The notes: generated by a model not told the origin, from the sequence alone. Shown: positions 8,172 through 17,445, numbered from the stretch's first letter. The stretch: DNA of 64,000 nucleotides from JACVRW01 sp963827065 (GCA_963827065.1 CAWGZM010000008.1:1-64000); one strand, 5' to 3'. Translations and numbers: made by a program.

Positions 8172-9030
8172 GTACGGCCGAGGCCTTCCGAAGCGGTCGG
8201 GTCACTCGCCAGCTGAGCGATCCCTCGTAGAAGCGACGCAGTTCAGCTGAACGCAGCACCTGCTCGCGCTGCAGCTGCTTCAGGTTGTGGCGGAGCGCCA
8301 GGACCTCTCGCGGATCGATCGACGGCTCCGCCAGATCGTCCGGCGTCAGCTCGACGTCGCGCTTGCGCAGAAGGAGCCACGTCTGGCCGTGCACCATCTG
8401 CTCGACGGCCATGAACTCGAATGCCCGGCCCCAGTGCTCACGCACCCACCAGTCGGACATGAGGACCATCGGGCCCCCATCGTCCCAGCCCTGGTCATGT
8501 CGCAGCACGTTCATTCCGATCCGGTCCTCGACCCATGGCTCGCCCGCCAGCAGCTCCGAGCTCCAGCGGCCCGTGTACGAGGCCATCAGCAGCCCCCCGG
8601 GGCAGAGGATCCGATGCAACTCGGCCAGCCAGGGCAGTGACTGCTCGGTGAGGTGGGTGAACACCGAGATCGCCCATACGAGGTCGAACGAGCCGCTCTC
8701 GAGCTTCAGTGGCGGTATCGGCCCGCACTGCACCGCGTGCAGCGGTGGGGAGAGGTTTGCCTGGAGCCAGGCGATACTGCGCGCGTCGATATCGGCCCCC
8801 CAGACCTCCCCCAACTCAGCCTCGGCCAGGAAGTGCCGCAGGGTCCGTCCCGCGCCACAACCAAAATCGAGGGCGCGCTTGCCCTCGAACGACCAGCCAT
8901 CCGGTAGGAGGTCGAGCAGAGCGGCCTTCGTCTCGCCACCCAGCCGCTCATATGCGTCGAAGGGGTCCTCCCAGTCCTCCAGCGACAGAACCCTGTTCGC
9001 GAGGTCGAGGGGCGGGAACGGCTTGCTCAC
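8134..9030 (-). CDS. Class I SAM methyltransferase in the glycan locus
   Basis: 298 aa from a GTG at 9030 that overlaps the upstream WsaF-like gene stop by GTGA. ALDFGCGAGRTLRHFL (~45-60) is motif I, followed by GADIDARSIAWL and FDLVWAISVFTHL (Methyltransf_11/25 type). After ~245 a coiled-coil stretch leads to SLSWRVTRPLR and a basic end, the same closing motif as the two StrF-like glycosyltransferases. Translational coupling to a glycosyltransferase, and a Wzt with a glycan-recognition domain in the same locus, suggest it may methylate the growing or terminal sugar. That role is an inference. Confidence 0.78.
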   Translation of the reverse strand: MSKPFPPLDLANRVLSLEDWEDPFDAYERLGGETKAALLDLLPDGWSFEGKRALDFGCGAGRTLRHFLAEAELGEVWGADIDARSIAWLQANLSPPLHAVQCGPIPPLKLESGSFDLVWAISVFTHLTEQSLPWLAELHRILCPGGLLMASYTGRWSSELLAGEPWVEDRIGMNVLRHDQGWDDGGPMVLMSDWWVREHWGRAFEFMAVEQMVHGQTWLLLRKRDVELTPDDLAEPSIDPREVLALRHNLKQLQREQVLRSAELRRFYEGSLSWRVTRPLRKASAVLRAARRSVGPRG

Positions 9031-11813
9031 CGGGGCTCCAGCAGGCCCTCGAGCCGCGTCATCAGCTCGTCGTCGAAGGACTCGCTCCACGAGCGGCTCC
9101 AGCGCACCTGACTGCCGCGGACGCGACCATCGAAGTCGTCGGTTCGGCGAACGGCCTCGCTGAGCCCGGCAGCGAGCGCGTCGATGCTCGGCTCGACGGT
9201 GATGATGCTCGGCGAGATGGACGCCATCGCCCCGGGGGTCTTGTTCTCGAAGTCGTTCGTGACGGTGGTCATCCCCGCCGAGGCCATCTCGATCGGGACC
9301 AGGCTGGGGTGAGGGGTGTACATCAGCGCCAGACCGACATCGTGGCCGCGCAGTACGCTTGCGTACGCGTTTTGGTCGCGGCGCGGCTGCAGCTGGAGCG
9401 CGGCACCTGCGCCCAGTTCTATGCGGCGCCCCGCCTCGAGCGTGCCGATGCCGTTGAGCTCCCAGTTCGAGTCGAACACACCGTTCTCGGCGGCGCGACT
9501 GAGCGCCAGGACCCCCAGCTCGAACATATTGCGCGCCGCGTGTGGCTCCGGGCGCGCATAGAACAAAAGCCGACGCGTAGGGCGACGCGCCAGCTCATTT
9601 GCGGCCGGCGGCTCTATGGCGGTGATCGCGTTCTGGAACGAGGCGGACGCGCGGTCGCCCGCCTGCTCACCCTCCGCGTAGACCCCGAGCCGATGCCGCC
9701 GGAAGTACTCGCGGAGCAGCTCGCTCGAGAAGAGGGCGCGGTGTGGCAGCCCGTAGGAATCGCGGGCGAGAGCGGCGTAGCTCCCCATCGGAAAGGTGAA
9801 GGGCTCGTACTCCTGGATCAGATACATGAAGCGACCCCCACCGAGGGCGTCGACCGCAGCGGCGGCGACGTGGGCGGTCCACCAGGTCGTCGCCACGAAG
9901 CGGTCGGCCGGACTGACCTCGACGCCCGGCGATTCCCGGCCGAACAACACCTCAACGCGGTCGAACAGGCCCGCCAGCCCGCTATAGGACTCGAGCGTGC
10001 GCGGCCACGATGCAGGCAGTACGCCGACGGGGTCGACGGTGATGATGCGAACGTGGGCACCCCGCATGGCGAGCCGGCCGGCGAGGTTCAGCTTCGCGAT
10101 GTATCCACCGAAGAAATGATTCAGGTCGATCGTCGGGATCAGAATGTTCACTCGCGTCGGCCCGTCCTCACGCACGGCCAGCTCCAGTGGTGCGATCTTC
10201 GCGGCGAGGGTGCCGACGGCGACGTTGTTGGATGCCGTGCGGCCCGGGACCTGGACCAGCGTGGTCGGCGGCCGCGCATCGATTCGCAGCCGGCGACGCG
10301 GTCGCTCGAGTCCGCGCGTGGCGGCGACGACCAGGCGCCGCCAGGCAAAGGCGAAGAAGAGGGCCATCTCCGCTCCCAGCGTCTCCGGTTCACCCACCAG
10401 CTCGCGGCCCGCCCGCCGTAGAAGGTTGGCGAGCGCAACGGGCGATCTCTCCGCGCGCGGAAAGCTCTCGAACGCCCGCCGCTTGGCGGCGCTCATCCGC
10501 TTCCCGCAGCGCATCTCGAGCACGGTTGTGAACTGAATGAGCCGGCAGCAGTCCACGAAATAGTGGAGGCGCCAGCGCCGCACTCGCTCGCGCGGATCCT
10601 CGCGCAGCTTGGCGACCCGGTCGGCTATGGCCGGCATGCGGTTGGCAGCCGCATGGCCGAGGACCGCGTCCCCGTGCTGCACGTAGTCGTAGAGCGGGCG
10701 GTCCACAAAGGCGATATCGCCGAGGGAGGCCGCTGTCAACGCGAGCCAGTGGTCGTGGAAGTGACTGAACTGGCGCGGCGGGAAGGGCAGGGCGACATCG
10801 AGCAGCCGGCGTGGAAAGAGGGACGCCGCGCCGGTGACCGAATTGGCGACGAGCAGCGACAGCACGCTGTGATGGTTCGGACGGCGCCGACTCCAGTAGG
10901 TGTCCGCGATCAGCTCACCGGACGGACTGACGATCCGCTGGTCGCTGTAGACGAGCTGGGCGCTGCCGAGGGAATCCAGCAGCGACTCGAGCTTGTCTGC
11001 GTGCCAGCGGTCGTCCTGGTCTGCCATCGCGACGTAGCTCGCGTTCCTGGGCGCAAGAGCCAGAGCACGCTCGAAGTTGCGGTAGAAATGAAGCCGCTCC
11101 GCGGAGCGCGAGATGACGAAGCGCGCATCGCCCTCGACGACTCGCTCGACCTCCGTGAATCGCTGCGGGCTGGAGCAGTCGTCGGAGATCACGCAGACCC
11201 AGTTCCGGTGAGTCTGGGCGCGGATCGAGTCCAGCTGCCGTCGAAACAACTCCATCGGCGGCTCGTACGTGGCCATGCAGATGGCCACCAGCGGCCCCGC
11301 CCCAGGTTCGGGCTCGGGAATCACGACCGGATCGTGCGGCAGCCCGGCCGCACGGATGCGGGCGAGCTCGGCCACCGGCCTGCTGCCGTCCTCGAGACTC
11401 GCCCGAAGTGCGATCTCGACCTCCCCGGCGTGACGCCCGCGACGGGCAAGCCGCGCGATCCCCCAGAATCCCGACCGGAGGCTTCTGAGAAACGGGTCCT
11501 CCTCCGAGTCAGGGTCGGACGGCATTGCGGCCGTTCCGAAGGGATCGATCGACGAATGAAAGGCCTGGAACACGTCCCCGCGCGGCATCCCGTGGGCCAT
11601 GAGCGGTTGCGGCTTCCCGTCCACCAGCAGCTCGAGTGAGTCCACCCGCGCGTGCGGGCTGAAGCACCACCCGCACACGAAGAGCGCTGTGCCGTCCCCC
11701 ACCGCGACCTCTTCGGGCATCGGATGGTCAAGCCCCGTGTGCAGGTCGCCGCCCGTTTCGGCGACCCGGGTCCTCCCAGCTGGAGGAGCCGCGCTGTGAG
11801 GCCTCACGGACAC
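9027..11813 (-). CDS. Two-domain glycosyltransferase, GT2 plus WsaF-like GT4
   Basis: 928 aa, GTG start. Residues ~1-170 look like an unassigned beta-rich region. From ~175 a GT2 domain begins (AICMATYEPPMELFRRQL, ISDDCSS, then MADQDDRW with the metal-binding aspartates). From ~560 a second domain (RVNILIPTIDLNHFFGGYIAKLNLA... MYLIQEYEPFTFPMGSYAAL... ASAGMTTVTNDFENKTP) matches the WsaF rhamnosyltransferase type of S-layer glycan synthesis. It may add two successive linkages of the repeat. Overlaps the methyltransferase downstream by 4 bp and starts 1 bp after the upstream TPR-like gene ends. Confidence 0.82.
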   Translation of the reverse strand: MSVRPHSAAPPAGRTRVAETGGDLHTGLDHPMPEEVAVGDGTALFVCGWCFSPHARVDSLELLVDGKPQPLMAHGMPRGDVFQAFHSSIDPFGTAAMPSDPDSEEDPFLRSLRSGFWGIARLARRGRHAGEVEIALRASLEDGSRPVAELARIRAAGLPHDPVVIPEPEPGAGPLVAICMATYEPPMELFRRQLDSIRAQTHRNWVCVISDDCSSPQRFTEVERVVEGDARFVISRSAERLHFYRNFERALALAPRNASYVAMADQDDRWHADKLESLLDSLGSAQLVYSDQRIVSPSGELIADTYWSRRRPNHHSVLSLLVANSVTGAASLFPRRLLDVALPFPPRQFSHFHDHWLALTAASLGDIAFVDRPLYDYVQHGDAVLGHAAANRMPAIADRVAKLREDPRERVRRWRLHYFVDCCRLIQFTTVLEMRCGKRMSAAKRRAFESFPRAERSPVALANLLRRAGRELVGEPETLGAEMALFFAFAWRRLVVAATRGLERPRRRLRIDARPPTTLVQVPGRTASNNVAVGTLAAKIAPLELAVREDGPTRVNILIPTIDLNHFFGGYIAKLNLAGRLAMRGAHVRIITVDPVGVLPASWPRTLESYSGLAGLFDRVEVLFGRESPGVEVSPADRFVATTWWTAHVAAAAVDALGGGRFMYLIQEYEPFTFPMGSYAALARDSYGLPHRALFSSELLREYFRRHRLGVYAEGEQAGDRASASFQNAITAIEPPAANELARRPTRRLLFYARPEPHAARNMFELGVLALSRAAENGVFDSNWELNGIGTLEAGRRIELGAGAALQLQPRRDQNAYASVLRGHDVGLALMYTPHPSLVPIEMASAGMTTVTNDFENKTPGAMASISPSIITVEPSIDALAAGLSEAVRRTDDFDGRVRGSQVRWSRSWSESFDDELMTRLEGLLEPR

Positions 11814-11814
11814 G

Positions 11815-12261
11815 CTACGAGCCCTGTGCCGCCTGGGTCCTCAACCGCTCGGCGAGCTGCGGGTTCAGGGCGTCGAGCTCGTTCACGGCCTCGGTCGCAA
11901 GCCCCCTGTCGTCCGTCACGATCGCGCCGAGGTAGAGGAGGATCCATCCCTCGATGTTTTGCGGCTCGTCGGCCACCACGCGCCTGGCCACGGTGATCGC
12001 GTCTTTCGGACGCCCCGCGCGGGCAAGCAGGGCGGCCTCCGCGAGGCGCGACTCGTTGTCCTCGTTGAAGCGTCGCGAACGGCGCAGGGCGTCCATGCCA
12101 TCGTCGAGCTGGGCGCGCGAGAGCTCGCCGCGCTCGGCGGCATCGACCACGTCCATCCCCTCCGCCTCGAGGCGTGTGGCACGCAGGCTCAGGCCGAGCC
12201 AGACGGTCGCCAGTAGCGCGATGGCCACGAGCGCGAGACGGTATGGGACTTGCTGTGACAA
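11815..12261 (-). CDS. Membrane-anchored TPR-like protein
   Basis: 148 aa. The start is a TTG at 12261 (no ATG or GTG fits before the hydrophobic segment). Residues 8-26 form one membrane helix (LALVAIALLATVWLGLSL); the rest is helical with tetratricopeptide-like pairs (AALLARAGRPKDAITVARRVVADEPQNIEGWILLYLGAI). It lies directly upstream of the large glycosyltransferase and divergent from the O-antigen-ligase-like gene, so it may scaffold glycan assembly. In many genomes a TPR module accompanies or is fused to Wzy_C proteins. No catalytic motif is visible. Confidence 0.65.
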   Translation of the reverse strand: MSQQVPYRLALVAIALLATVWLGLSLRATRLEAEGMDVVDAAERGELSRAQLDDGMDALRRSRRFNEDNESRLAEAALLARAGRPKDAITVARRVVADEPQNIEGWILLYLGAIVTDDRGLATEAVNELDALNPQLAERLRTQAAQGS

Positions 12262-12305
12262 GCGGGCGTGAGTCTAAGCCGAGAGCTGCATTAGGGTGGC
12301 CGGCG

Positions 12306-13739
12306 ATGCGGAGATGGGTGGTGGCCGCCGGCGCGACGGCCCTGATCGTCATGCCGACGGCGCTGGCGTTCTTCTCGGGCGGTTTCTTCGACGAGCCTCG
12401 GATCGTCGCGGGGCTCGTTGCGTGGGCGCTTGTCGTCACGGCCGGATTCCTGTCGGCGCAGCCGCTGCCCGTCTCCTCGGCTGGACGGCTGGCCGTGGTC
12501 GGCCTGGCCCTGCTGTGCGCCTGGACCGGCCTCTCCATCACGTGGGCGCCGCTCGGCGGCCAAGCCCAGGACGACCTGCAACGGCTGCTCCTCTACCTCG
12601 GTTTCTTCCTCGCTTCGCTCGCGCTGCTGCGGGGCCCCGCCGCCCGCCGCGCCCTCGAGCCGGCGCTCGCGATTTGCGCCTTCGTGGTTGTCGTCTATGC
12701 GCTGTCGGAGCGGCTGCTGCCGGGAATCTTCGAGCTCGAGCGCAGCGCCTCGGCCGTCGGCCGGCTCGAACAGCCGCTCACTTACTGGAACGCCACGGGT
12801 ATCGCCGTCGCGATCGGATTCGTGCTCGCTGCCCGCGTCGCCGGTGATCCGATTCGTCCGCGGACGTTGCGCATGGTCCTAGCCGCGGCCGCGGTGCCGC
12901 TCGGCCTCGGTGTCTATCTCAGCTTCGCGCGCGGGGCGCTGGCGGCGCTTGCCGTGGGCCTGCTCGTGCTGGTCGTGCTCGCGCCGGAGAAGCGCGCGCA
13001 GCTACGCAGCGTCGTACTGTTGGTCGGCGCCTCCACGGTCGCGGCGCTCGTGGCCAACGGTCTCCCGACCGTGAAGTCGCTCGCTGAGAGGGACTCGGGC
13101 GATGGGCTCCTGATGCTGGCCGTGCTCGTGGCCCTCGCACTCGGCGCCGCGTTCCTCGTCCCCCGCCCGCCGCGACGGCGGCTCGAGCTGCCCTTCCAGG
13201 TTGGCTCGCAACGGAGGCTGGCGGTCGCAGCGTTGCTCGCAGTCCTCGTCGCGGTCAGCCTGGTCGTAGCGGCGTACGAAGGCAAGCCGGAGGCCGGCAC
13301 ACCGGCGACCGGCGCCGATCCTGCGCGGCTGGGCTCGATCGAGAGCAATCGCTACCGCTACTGGGAGGTCGCGCTCGACACATTCGCCGAGCATCCGCTG
13401 CGGGGGGCCGGCTCGGGCGGCTTCGCGGTCGAATGGCTCAAGCTTCCCGACCGGCCCGACGCTGCTCGGGACGCGCACTCGCTCTACCTCGAGACCGCTG
13501 CCGAGCTGGGAGTGGTTGGGATCGCCCTGGTGCTGCTGTTCTTCTGCGGCATCGTGGCCGCGGGTTTCCGCTTGTACCGGCGCGATCCGGGCGCCGCGGC
13601 GGGGCCGGTCGCCGCACTCGCCGCCTGGGGCGTTCATGCAGGGCTCGACTGGGACTGGGAGATGCCGGCGGTGACTCTGACGGCACTGCTCCTCGCCGCC
13701 GCGTTGATCGCTTGGAGTGACGAGGTGGCGCCGACCTAA
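12306..13739 (+). CDS. O-antigen ligase/polymerase-like membrane protein (Wzy_C family)
   Basis: 477 aa from the ATG at 12306. About a dozen hydrophobic segments, with a large external loop containing NRYRYWEVALDTFAEHPLRGAGSGGF and DAHSLYLETAAELGVVG, the hallmark Wzy_C motif in which arginine and histidine are catalytically important. Family members join lipid-linked glycan to an acceptor (lipid A core, pilin, S-layer protein) or polymerise repeats. In a presumed monoderm the acceptor is probably a protein or lipid other than lipid A. The stop overlaps that of the convergent GT4 gene by 4 bp. Confidence 0.85.
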   Translation: MRRWVVAAGATALIVMPTALAFFSGGFFDEPRIVAGLVAWALVVTAGFLSAQPLPVSSAGRLAVVGLALLCAWTGLSITWAPLGGQAQDDLQRLLLYLGFFLASLALLRGPAARRALEPALAICAFVVVVYALSERLLPGIFELERSASAVGRLEQPLTYWNATGIAVAIGFVLAARVAGDPIRPRTLRMVLAAAAVPLGLGVYLSFARGALAALAVGLLVLVVLAPEKRAQLRSVVLLVGASTVAALVANGLPTVKSLAERDSGDGLLMLAVLVALALGAAFLVPRPPRRRLELPFQVGSQRRLAVAALLAVLVAVSLVVAAYEGKPEAGTPATGADPARLGSIESNRYRYWEVALDTFAEHPLRGAGSGGFAVEWLKLPDRPDAARDAHSLYLETAAELGVVGIALVLLFFCGIVAAGFRLYRRDPGAAAGPVAALAAWGVHAGLDWDWEMPAVTLTALLLAAALIAWSDEVAPT

Positions 13740-14938
13740 TCGTGCATGGGGTGACGCCCGACGCCGCTCCGCACCAGCACCGGGGGACGGCCACCGGCCG
13801 GACGGCGCGCGATCCGCGGCCACATCTCGAGACGTTCCGACGGCCCGGCACGGAGCGCCATCTCGACCTCGCGCCGGAAGGAATCCCGGAAGAGCGCAGA
13901 ATCAAAGCGGCGCGCGTTGTCCACACATGCGCGGGGGTCGATGGCGTCCGGGTCGAACCCCGCTACCGCCGCCGCCAGCTCCTCCGGCCCGCCGTCCCAC
14001 CAGCAGCCGGTCTTGCCCTCGATCACGTTCTCGAGCAGGCCTCCGGCCCCGCGAGCGATCACGGGGCGCCCCGCCGCCTGAGCCTCGACGGCAGCGATTC
14101 CGAACTCCTCGCGCGCCGTCACGACGAGTGCCCGGCAGGAGGCCATCAGGTCGGCAGCCTGCGCGTCGGAAACTCGCCCCGCGAAGGTGATCGTCGGGCC
14201 CGCAAGGCGCTCGAGCCGCCCCCGGACGGGTCCGTCGCCTGCGATCACGAGCGGCAGGCCCAGCCGGTTGAAGGCCCTGACGGCGATGTCGATCTGCTTG
14301 TGCGAGACGAGCTCGGAGACGATCAGGTAGCTGCGTCCCGGCCGGCCCGGCCGGAAGCGCGCGGTGTCGACCGGTGGGTAGACGACGCGTGAGTCGCGGC
14401 CGAAGTACCTGCGGATCCGCGCCTGCGTCGTGCGCGAGTTGGTGATGTAGCGGTCGACGCGCTGGGCGGCGATCCAGTCCCACTCGCGCCAGCGCCGGAA
14501 GAGGCCGCGCAGGAAGGCCCGCGAGACCGGGTCGCCGCGCTCCGCGATCGTGCTGTGGCGCTCGTTCCAGGCGTAGCGGAAGGGGTTGTGGCAGTAGGAG
14601 ACGTGGACGCTGCGCTCGTCGCACACGACGGCATGCGCCCATGCGCTCGAGCTCGACACCACCAGGTCGTAGCCGGACAGATCGAACGACTCGATGGCGG
14701 CCGGGTAGAGCGGCAGCAAGGCCCGGAAGGTGCGGGCGCTCGGGCGCAGGCGCTGAAGGAACGAGGTATGGACGCGGCGGTCCGCGAAGCGGCCCTCGGT
14801 GCCCTGCTCGTTGTAGACCGTCGTGAAGATGTCGGCGTCCGGCCACAGGTTGCAGATCTCGAGGAACACGCGGTCCGCACCGCGCACGCTTACCAAGAAG
14901 TCGTGGACCAGCGCCGTCTTTCGTTTCGCGTCCCGCAC
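13736..14938 (-). CDS. Family 4 glycosyltransferase
   Basis: 400 aa from a GTG at 14938, chosen because family members begin close to KTALVHDFLV; a TTG at 15028 would add 30 residues of unlikely sequence. Two Rossmann-like halves are visible: SYCHNPFRYAWNERHS in the first, and SELVSHKQIDIAVRAFNRLGLPLVIAGDGP with REEFGIAAVEAQAAGRPVIA (E-x7-E) in the second. This resembles WbaZ-like mannosyl/rhamnosyl transferases. Probable role is sugar addition to the lipid-linked glycan on the cytoplasmic face. Divergent from the LPXTG gene. Confidence 0.85.
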   Translation of the reverse strand: MRDAKRKTALVHDFLVSVRGADRVFLEICNLWPDADIFTTVYNEQGTEGRFADRRVHTSFLQRLRPSARTFRALLPLYPAAIESFDLSGYDLVVSSSSAWAHAVVCDERSVHVSYCHNPFRYAWNERHSTIAERGDPVSRAFLRGLFRRWREWDWIAAQRVDRYITNSRTTQARIRRYFGRDSRVVYPPVDTARFRPGRPGRSYLIVSELVSHKQIDIAVRAFNRLGLPLVIAGDGPVRGRLERLAGPTITFAGRVSDAQAADLMASCRALVVTAREEFGIAAVEAQAAGRPVIARGAGGLLENVIEGKTGCWWDGGPEELAAAVAGFDPDAIDPRACVDNARRFDSALFRDSFRREVEMALRAGPSERLEMWPRIARRPAGGRPPVLVRSGVGRHPMHD

Positions 14939-15057
14939 GCGCGGCCAGTCTATGCGTCCCTTGCGTAGCGTGCCGCAGGTGACCGGCCGCCTCGCCCTCG
15001 CGTCACTGACACTGCGCCTGACGTTCAAGCGCCCCTAGCGGGCTAGGCTTACGCGCC

Positions 15058-15414
15058 GTGCCAGCACGCCCACAGGCCATCCTCGTCCTCCTTCTCCTGA
15101 CCGCCTTGCTGATGCCGGCGGCGGCCCTCGCGCAGAGCGCCGGCGACGAGCAGTACACGGATCCGTTCGGAGGCGACGGCCGGCAGGAGGAGCAGCAATC
15201 GCAGACGCAGCAGCCCGAGACGCCGGCGCAGCCCCTCGAGCAGCCGGCCGAACCGGCGCCGTCCGCGCCGGCCGACTCTTCCGGCGAGGTGGCGGGCGCG
15301 TCCGGCGGGTCGAGCGATCCGAGCCTTCCGGTCACGGGCCTGCCCGCACTGGCGATGCTCGTCGCCGGCGCCGGCATGCTGACCGCCGGCGCGATCGTGC
15401 GGCGCCGCGCCTGA
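15058..15414 (+). CDS. Small secreted LPXTG-type cell-wall protein
   Basis: 118 aa, GTG start. Signal peptide at residues 1-25 (hydrophobic core ILVLLLLTALLMPAAALAQS), a Gln/Pro/Glu-rich spacer (25-90), then SLPVTG at ~91-96, a hydrophobic helix and RRRA. This is the sorting-signal layout recognised by sortase, which would anchor the protein to peptidoglycan through the LPVTG threonine. No sortase gene is in the window. Its place inside the glycan locus, 24 bp before the GT4-GT2 fusion gene, makes it a candidate carrier of glycan, but this is speculative. Confidence 0.7.
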   Translation: MPARPQAILVLLLLTALLMPAAALAQSAGDEQYTDPFGGDGRQEEQQSQTQQPETPAQPLEQPAEPAPSAPADSSGEVAGASGGSSDPSLPVTGLPALAMLVAGAGMLTAGAIVRRRA

Positions 15415-15438
15415 GCCGCAGCGAGCAGCGCCCCTGAC

Positions 15439-17445
15439 GTGGCGACGATCGCGGTCAGCTACTCGGGGCTCCTTGGCGGCGCCGAGCGGGTGCTGCTCGA
15501 GATGGCGTCCGGGCTCAAGGAACCGCCGCTGATCGCCTGCCCGCCGGGCCCGCTGGCGGACGCCGCTCGCGCCCGCGGGGTGGGCGTCTTCGAGCTGCGC
15601 GAGCGGAGCCTCGAGCTGCGCCGCAGTCCGCTCGAGCGCGCGGCTGCCGCGCGACGGCTCGCCGCGCAGGCCGCCGAGCTGCGCTCACTCGTGACAGCCG
15701 TGCGGCCCGACACGCTCGTGGCCTGGGGCATGCGCGCAGCGCTGTCGACCTCCGCGGTGGCGCGCCCCGGGATGAGGCTCGTCGTCCAGCACAACGACCT
15801 GCTGCCCGGGCCGCTCATCGGGCGCGCGCTGCGCGCCCGCGCCCGCCGAGCCGAGCTCGTTGTGGTGCCGTCTCGCTGCGTCGCCGCCGACCTGGATCCG
15901 GACGACACGCTCGGCGAGCGCCTGCGCGTCGTTCCCCCCGGGGTCGACCTCGAGCGCTTCCGGCCCGGCACGGCGGGCGACGGGCAGGAGGTGCTGCTGC
16001 TCGGCGCCGTGGAGCCCTGGAAGCGGCCCGACCTCGCGCTCGAGGCGGTCGCGCTGGCCGCGCGCGAGCTGCCCGAGCTCCGGCTGACCGTTGCCGGCGA
16101 GCCGGTCGGCGCGGAGGGCGCGCGGCTGCTCGACGAGCTGCGCCGCCGCGCCGAGCGCCCCGACCTTCACGGGCGCGTCACCTTCGCGGGAGGGCTGCAC
16201 GAGCCCGAGCGCGCGCTCGCGGCTGCCGCCTGCCTGCTCCACTGCGCCGAGCGCGAGCCCTACGGCATGGTCGTGGCCGAGGCACTCGCAGCCGGAGTGC
16301 CGGTGGTGGCACCAGACTCCTGTGGGCCGGCCGAGCTGCTCGACCGCGACTGCGGACGCGTCTATGCCCCCGGCGATGCGGCCGCCGCAGCGCGCGCGCT
16401 CAGCGACGTGCTGACCAGTGACGACGCCCGCCGCGAGATGAGTTCCGCCGCCCGGGCCCGGGCCGATCGCGACCTCGGGCTGCAGGAGATGCGCGCCGCC
16501 TACGGTGAGCTCCTCGGCGTGCCGGTCGGCGCGCCGGCGCCGGGGCGCGAGCTGGCCGTCGTCACGGTGCTTCACGACTCGGCGCCCGAGCTCGAGCGGC
16601 TCCTCGACTCGCTCGAGCGCCACCTGCCCGGGGCCGAGCTCGTGGTGGTCGACTCGGGCTCCTCCGACAACGGGGCCGAACTGGCTAACGCTTGGCGAGG
16701 CGGCCACGCGGAGCTGGTCGTGCTCGGCGAGAACGCCGGCTTCGGCCGCGGGGTCAACGCCGGCCTGCCGTTCGTCGGACGGCCCGTGACCGCGCTCGTC
16801 AACCCCGACGTCGAGCTGCTCGACTCGTCGCTCGCCGCACTCGCCCGGGAGGCCATGACGGGCCCTGCGCGGCTGCTCGTCCCCCTCGTCCTGCGCCCCG
16901 ACGGCGAGCGCGAGGACAACGCGCAGCGCGAGCCCGGCGAGGCGCCGCTGCTCGCGCACGCGCTCGTGCCCGGAGCGCTGATGCCGAAGCGGCTCGCCGC
17001 CGCGCTCGAGCCCTGGCGCGCCAGCGAGCCGCGCCGAGCCGGCTGGCCGGTCGCGTCCTGCCTGGTGGCGCGGACGGACACGCTGCGCAGCCTTGGGCCC
17101 TTCGACGAGCGCGTCTTCATGTACGCGGAGGACCTCGACCTCGGCCTGCGCGCCGCGGACGCCGGCGTCGAGACCTGGTTCTGGCCAGCCGCCCGCGTGC
17201 GGCACTCCGGAGCCCACGCGAGCCGATCGGCCTTCGGAGGCGAGCCCCTCGACCTGCTGGCGAGCCGGCGCCGCGCGGTCGTCAGCGAGCGCCGCGGCGC
17301 AGCCCGCGCGCGCCGCGACGATCTCCTTCAGCTCCTCACCTTCGCCGACCGGCTCGTCCTCAAGCGGCTCAGCGGGGGCGACGCGGGCCGCGAGCGCCGC
17401 CAGTTCGCAGCGCTGATGCGCGCGCGCCGCGGCGAGCGCCGATGA
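15439..17445 (+). CDS. Bifunctional glycosyltransferase, GT4-GT2 fusion
   Basis: 668 aa, GTG start. Residues 1-365 are a GT4 fold (VSYSGLLGGAERVLLEM; GAVEPWKRPDLALEAV; EREPYGMVVAEALAAGVPVV). From ~370 a GT2 domain follows (LAVVTVLHDSAPELERLLDSL, VVDSGSSDNG, ENAGFGRGVNAG, LVNPDVELLD with the DxD-like site, and FDERVFMYAEDLDLGLRA). GT2 enzymes with NAGFG and EDxDLxLR are usually rhamnosyl/galactofuranosyl type. It overlaps the following GT4 gene by ATGA. The fusion suggests two consecutive transfers to one intermediate. Confidence 0.87.
   Translation: MATIAVSYSGLLGGAERVLLEMASGLKEPPLIACPPGPLADAARARGVGVFELRERSLELRRSPLERAAAARRLAAQAAELRSLVTAVRPDTLVAWGMRAALSTSAVARPGMRLVVQHNDLLPGPLIGRALRARARRAELVVVPSRCVAADLDPDDTLGERLRVVPPGVDLERFRPGTAGDGQEVLLLGAVEPWKRPDLALEAVALAARELPELRLTVAGEPVGAEGARLLDELRRRAERPDLHGRVTFAGGLHEPERALAAAACLLHCAEREPYGMVVAEALAAGVPVVAPDSCGPAELLDRDCGRVYAPGDAAAAARALSDVLTSDDARREMSSAARARADRDLGLQEMRAAYGELLGVPVGAPAPGRELAVVTVLHDSAPELERLLDSLERHLPGAELVVVDSGSSDNGAELANAWRGGHAELVVLGENAGFGRGVNAGLPFVGRPVTALVNPDVELLDSSLAALAREAMTGPARLLVPLVLRPDGEREDNAQREPGEAPLLAHALVPGALMPKRLAAALEPWRASEPRRAGWPVASCLVARTDTLRSLGPFDERVFMYAEDLDLGLRAADAGVETWFWPAARVRHSGAHASRSAFGGEPLDLLASRRRAVVSERRGAARARRDDLLQLLTFADRLVLKRLSGGDAGRERRQFAALMRARRGERR

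Noticed and set aside
15685..17217. Long minus-strand open frame (510 codons) opposite the GT4-GT2 fusion
   Set aside because: High-GC coding DNA often leaves the complementary frame open; the protein is Arg/Gly/Ala/His-rich with no domain, while the plus strand has clear glycosyltransferase motifs.
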